Shown here piece by piece: positions 59,195-64,000 of a DNA stretch of 64,000 nt. The DNA lies in NCBI RefSeq assembly GCF_963678635.1, contig NC_087063.1:49859220-49923219 (forward strand). The letters are read 5' to 3'. The DNA is from Symsagittifera roscoffensis (taxonomy: Eukaryota; Xenacoelomorpha; Acoela; Convolutidae). Position 1 is the first letter of the stretch. Each line of letters begins with the position of its first letter. The translations under genes and the position numbers were made by a program. Under the pieces are notes generated by a model. That model saw only the letters and a list, made by a program, of their open reading frames with translations. It was not told the DNA's origin and did no database searches.

Positions 59195-62100
59195 CTTCTG
59201 AAGTTCAACTTTCTTTAATATTTTAGATTGTGGGATGAATGTTTTGTAATCTTTTCGTGGCTGATTTCGAAGTCGCGATGATTGTCTTTGTGAAGATTTT
59301 TTTTTGATCTTGTGGTACATTTTTTTCTTTTAATTTTTAAAAATGTCTTCCTGTTTGAATTATTTTTTTTTATCTAAACCTTTTGATGTTTGTTTGAGAA
59401 GTTCTTCTTCTTTTTGATCTAATGGTTTTTGGATAGGGTTCTTATCAGTGCTTTGATTTTGTTCGTGGTCTGAAATATTTTGAATAACTTTAAGTCCTGT
59501 TAAAGAGTATAATTGAGTCAGTTCGCAAAGAGCGTACTCTTTTGGATAGTAAGGAAAAAGATTGTTTCGGTGTTGAACGATTTCTTTTTTGTTTAGGCCT
59601 GTAAGTCTGTATGTTACATCAGTGGGTTTATCAATTATTTGATATGGTCCTTTTCGGAGTGGTTGTAGTTTTTAAGAAATTCATTTTTGTGTTGTAAAGT
59701 TTGGAATTAAAACATATGTTCCAATTTTTAAAAGTGCTTTGAATTTTTAAAATGTTTTCATAGGGTGATAGTCCTAAAGTTGTTGTTATCTGTGAGTTAT
59801 AAGCTAATGGGAATAGTTTTACATCTGTTGACCATTCAGTATATCATGTGTCATTTCGTTAATGATACATCTAAGATGTTCTTGTAATGAACGGTTCATG
59901 CCTCCGACTAATCCATTAGTCCAAGGTGCATGAGATATACGTGGTTTGTGATCAATACTATATAAATGGCATAGTGTAATGATTTCGTTGTTTATAAATT
60001 CAGTGCCATTATCTGTGACAAGGATTTCGGGTAAACCGAATTTTGCTCTCCAGTGTTCATAAAAGGTTGTATATGCATAATAAGCATTACAAGGAGGTAC
60101 TGGGTTAAATGTCACATAGTGTGTGAATGCATCGACTATGACCATTATAAATGAGTTTCCTTCTGAGGATGGTGATATTGGTCCTTTTGTATCGAATGAA
60201 ACTCTGTGATTGAAGTATAGACTTTGTCGAATAAAGTCTTGTTTTTCTGCAATTTGTTTTTGATTTGGATATGGTCTGTTTAATTGACATGTCATGCAAC
60301 CATTGCATGATACTTTTATCCAAATTGGTGCATTTGGGAAATAAAAAATTTGTATAAAATTTGAGTATGTTTTATCAGCTCCTGAGTGTCCTTTAGTGTG
60401 TAAAGAGTGAGAGGTATGAAAAGCTATAAGCATCATACTTAAAGGTAGGCAGGGTACTTTGATATCAGATGTTTGGTATTCTAGAATATCTGTGTTTTTG
60501 TTGATAGAGGTATTGTTAAACTTTCTGAAATATCTAAGAAGGGTTTTCTTTCCAAGAATAGTGATATCGGCTTTCATTGGCTTGGTTTTATATTTGTGCC
60601 AAGATTTTGATTGTCTAATAACTGGGTCAAAATTTTGATGTTATTTTAATAACTCGAGCGTTTTTTTTTCTGTTATTGGGAGAAAAAGGTTTTCAATTTA
60701 AACTTTTGATAGAGGTATTGTATCCTGTGGGCCATAAAGGTTAAAAACGTGGCTTATTTTATATTTTGAATAATTATTTGGTGGGCCTGATAAATTTATA
60801 TTATCAGTGAGGTTTGCTTTTTCTATTAAAGGGATTAGATCTTTTTAATATAATTTTTTTTTGATTGGTTTTTGCTGTGTGTTGTTTTTTATCCGTGAAG
60901 AGTATGGTATCAGTTTGAATGTAAATTTTCCTAGTTGATCTATTTCGTAGTGATTGTTTTGACAATCTAGATATAGTGGAAAATGTTGTAGATTCTTTAT
61001 TGGTGATTGGTCTATGTCAGTTTTTACTGCATATTTGCATTGTAATCTTGGTGAAGTTTTATCTTTTGCAAGGAAACGTTTTTTATTTTGTGGTATTTCA
61101 ACTGTTGTTTTTCTTTTTAACAATTCAGTTGGTGTATTTCGACTGAGAGTATCGGGTAGGGCCACTTTTTTTCCTGTTGTCCAAACTATATGTAAGTTTG
61201 AAAGTTTCATTAAAATTAGTTGAAATCTACAAAATTAATGGTTTGGGTTTGATTTTTGTGTAAAAAGAAAGATTTTTGGTTTATGATCTGTAAATAAAAC
61301 TGTTGGATGTTTAGATCCGAGTATTATAAATTCATTTTCTGTAAGTGTATATGTTATGGCTATGCATTTTCTCATAAGTGTAGAGAGTCTAAGTTCAGCT
61401 TGTGTGGATAGTCTAGAGTTTGCGGAAATGAGGTTCATTTTATTTGTTCCATTGTGAGGTTGTAATAATGCTGCGCTGATGCCAAATTTGAGGCGTCGCA
61501 CATGGCCTAAAATGGTTGGTCGGAATCTCGGATAGTGTTTGATAATTGTTCAGAAATAAGAGCTTTTATTTCTTCGAATCGTTTCTGATGTTCTGTTTTC
61601 CATTCAAAATTATTTTGTTGTCTAAGGATGTTGTAGAATGGTATTAAGTATAACCGCATTTTATATACGTATTTAATTAAGAAGTTCAACATTCCAAGAA
61701 ATTCTTGTATTTTTTTTCTTATTCGAAGGTGGTTGGAAATTTTGGATTGCATCTATGCGAATATTTAATGGAGTTATAGTGTTTCTTTCTATAATATGTC
61801 CAAGGAATTTTACTCGTGTTAGAAAAAAGAGTAATCTTTCCGGGGTTGCTTTCATGTTTTCTTGTAATAATGTTTGATGATATATTTCTAAGACAAAGAA
61901 CATTTATTCTTTTGTTTGTGATTGCATAAAGACATCGTCTAAATATGTGATTGACTTTTTATTGAGTATTAGTGGTCTGAAAGTTTTACTCATAAATGCT
62001 GAAAATGTTGCTGGTCCTATGGAAATTCCATAGAATAATCTGTTGAATTCGTATTGTTGATTTCCAATAACGAACTGTGTTAATCGTCTGGATTGTTCGT

Positions 62101-63425
62101 CTAACAGCTTTTGACTTTCAACACTGTTCATATCTGCTTTTGTGAAATATTTACCGTTTAGTTTTGAAAGAATGACTCGAATTGGTTCAACAGGCCAATT
62201 ACATATAGGTTCATTATTGAGTGAATTGAGGTATCTTGCATCCAGAACTATTTTTAATGATTCTCGTTTTGCTAAAACAATTTCTTCTTTTTTTACTGGA
62301 GAAATGATTTCATATTGGTTTAGTATTTCAAGTAATCAGTTAACTTTGTCTTGTAAGTGAATTGGGATTTTACTTGCTCGTTGTTTTTTGACAAATGCGT
62401 CAGGTTTCAGAGGTAAATTTAGTGGTGAACTTACTTTCCCAACATCAAATTTAGATGTTGCGTAAACTTTTGGGTATTTAATAATAAGTCAGCTAATTGT
62501 TCAAATTCTTTTTGTGTTGTCTGAGAGTGTTGGAAATTGAACTTTTTGTTAAGATTTTTTGTTGTTCTTCCGTGTATTGTGATATTTGAAGTGTTGGTTT
62601 AAAGTAGGGTGTCTTTGTGAAATAATCGGTGTTTTGTTTTTCATTGCTTAAAAAACTATTAATTGACAATTCTGGGTCAAGAACTATCGATTGACATATA
62701 TCTAATAGTTGTAAAACATTATTTACTCTATACGCTTTTTCTTTTGTGGGAGAAATTGTTGCGTTAGTTTCACAATAACCTAATAGTCCTAACGGTAAGA
62801 TTATTTTATGTGGAGAGTTGTTTTATATATGTGAAGAAATCATATCTGAACTTGAGTTTTTCATGTATTTGATAGATGAAAATGTTACTCGGAAATTTTT
62901 TTGAATTGGTCTGATTTCAAGGTCAGACATAAAGAGATGTTGTTTGATTTGTTCTTTATCATATTGGTGAACTTGTTTGATCGAGAAGTTATACACATTT
63001 CCTGATGGTGGTTTCGGGGTCTTCCGCTCCTGATTGTATTTAGGATAAAATTTAGAGAAAAATGGTGGTTGTTTGTTTAATCTTTGAAAAAATGTTAAAA
63101 TTGTGTTTTTCATTCTTGTGTATTGATCTTATATATGAATTCTACTATTTACGATATTTTTAGTTTGTATATATTTAGTAATAAATGGTATTCCAATAAT
63201 TTTATGTTTTATATCTGTGATGTGGAAGGTTTGTTTAAATGATTTGCTCATGAGTTCGTTTTGTTCCATTGTTCGAGTGGGAACAAGGAGAAGTTGGATT
63301 TTCCCATAATTTGTTAGGGTTGAACCTTGTGCGGTTGCTAGTCTGCTTGTTGTTTTGAAGGGTGTTAATTTCGGATGTAGATTTTTTATTTCATTCCAAG
63401 TCGCAATGTTGATGATATTTGATTC
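59195..63425 (-). pseudogene. pol: pol of element D: protease, RT, RNase H, integrase
   Basis: On the - strand: protease with a canonical DSGAES active site near 63423-63440, RT (YLDDVFMQSQ inside 61904-62131), RNase H (61235-61501; its N-terminal Asp region is shifted), linker (60845-61210), zinc finger (HSLHTKGHSGADKTYSNF, CNGCMTCQ) and integrase core within the 252-codon ORF 59819-60577. The first Asp (FDTKGP) and second Asp (TDNGTE) are intact, but the Glu position is Gly (NGLVGGMNRS, codon 59903-59905). A deletion near 59730-59760 removes the segment between core and C-terminal domain. It ends KILKKVEF-like near 59200. Confidence 0.88.
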
Positions 63426-64000
63426 TGCTCCGGAATCTATTTAAAAAATTTTTCAAGGTCTGGTGTTTGAAATTGTTTGGACTTTGGACTTTCTAAAAGA
63501 AGTGGCATTGTCCATGTTTTTTCTTTTTGTAACTGCGTTTCCTTAGATATGTTTTGATAAATGTTATTTGTGCTTGAGCATTCTGTGGGTTTTTCTTCAG
63601 TTATTTCTTCTACTTTTTTTTATTTTTTCCTTTGTTCTGTTTCTGGTTATAGGTCTTGTATACTATTTTAAAAGAAATTGATCATGGTTTTGATAAATAC
63701 GAGAACATATCGGTTGTTCGTATATAATAGGTTCGTAGTCATTTTCAACGTGTATCAAGTTAATTGAAATTGTGTTTCCTGTGTCACTTTCACTGTCTGT
63801 GGATTCGCAATTGATGTGATTTAATTGCAATTCTGTGCTTTTGTTATTATCAATACCAGGGGGGTTTGGTTGAGTTTCTTCACTTGCTTGTACTTGATTT
63901 ATTTGTCTTTGATGTTAAGGTGTACTACTTCTATAATTTTTTTGTGAATTTTGATAACGTGTGTTTTTCCTATATGGTGACTGAGAGGAGTAGTATCGTT
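63426..64000 (-). pseudogene. gag: gag 3' part of element D (cut by window edge)
   Basis: The linker between gag and protease (Glu/Ser-rich, ESTDSESDTGNTISINLIHV near 63780) and the start of the Arg/Asn/Ser/Tyr-rich nucleic-acid-binding tail reach the window end. Frameshifts are present. Capsid and LTR lie outside the window. Confidence 0.7.

Larger units (their letters stand above)
50320..64000 (-). mobile_element. LTR retroelement D, 3' part (5' end outside the window)
   Basis: On the - strand it runs from gag at the right edge through pol, ORF2a, ORF2b, ORF3, env and ORF4 to a 3' LTR at 50697-50320. It is closest to C: it shares the integrase Glu-to-Gly change and the env anchor deletion. 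It has its own internal env duplication and a pol deletion near 59730-59760. The left border is a clean LTR end next to non-element DNA, so D is a separate insertion from C. Confidence 0.9.

Overview
The window is eukaryotic, AT-rich nuclear DNA from an animal. It is almost entirely filled by four copies of one family of very large LTR retrotransposons (Ty3/gypsy-type gene order: gag, protease, reverse transcriptase, RNase H, integrase) that also carry an envelope gene and several extra genes. I see no rRNA, tRNA, CRISPR or bacterial gene. The host clade cannot be fixed from sequence alone. Two stretches of non-element DNA remain (24603-26519 and 46758-50319). The second holds a likely first coding exon of a host secreted or membrane protein and a remnant of a non-LTR (LINE-type) retrotransposon.

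Layout. Element A (+ strand, 1-9659 plus 24479-24602) enters from the left without its 5' half; its 3' LTR is split by element B. Element B (+, 9660-24474, 14.8 kb) is full length, with two 409-bp LTRs (TG...CA) and a 4-bp AGAT target-site duplication. Its capsid coding region is deleted. Element C (- strand, 26520-46757) is a rearranged complex: a complete set of genes, a partial tandem duplication of LTR-gag-protease (about 4.15 kb), and a stray 5' gag piece beyond its 3' LTR. Element D (-, 50320-64000) runs out of the window within gag. All copies are broken by stops, frameshifts and deletions, so none looks autonomous.

Comparing the four copies gives the gene order: LTR - small basic ORF0 - gag (capsid, degenerate zinc knuckle, Arg/Ser/Asn-rich tail) - protease - RT - RNase H - integrase - ORF2a and ORF2b (two tiny membrane proteins) - ORF3 (proline-rich, conserved C-terminus) - env (signal peptide, Cys-rich ectodomain, membrane anchor, cytoplasmic tail) - ORF4 (about 600 aa, unknown) - 1.4-1.6 kb 3' UTR - LTR. 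The genes after pol overlap like a chain: ORF2a/ORF2b by 7-23 nt, ORF3/env by 13 nt, and env/ORF4 by the 4-nt ATGA stop-start. This suggests a polycistronic subgenomic mRNA read by termination-reinitiation.

The most interesting points are: the unrecognised ORF4, in the position where complex retroviruses keep regulators; the conserved stop-start overlaps; a perfect 12-13 bp hairpin in the LTRs whose arms change together between copies, even between the two LTRs of one insertion; and a sublineage (C and D) that shares a lost integrase catalytic Glu and a lost Env membrane anchor yet sits at two loci.
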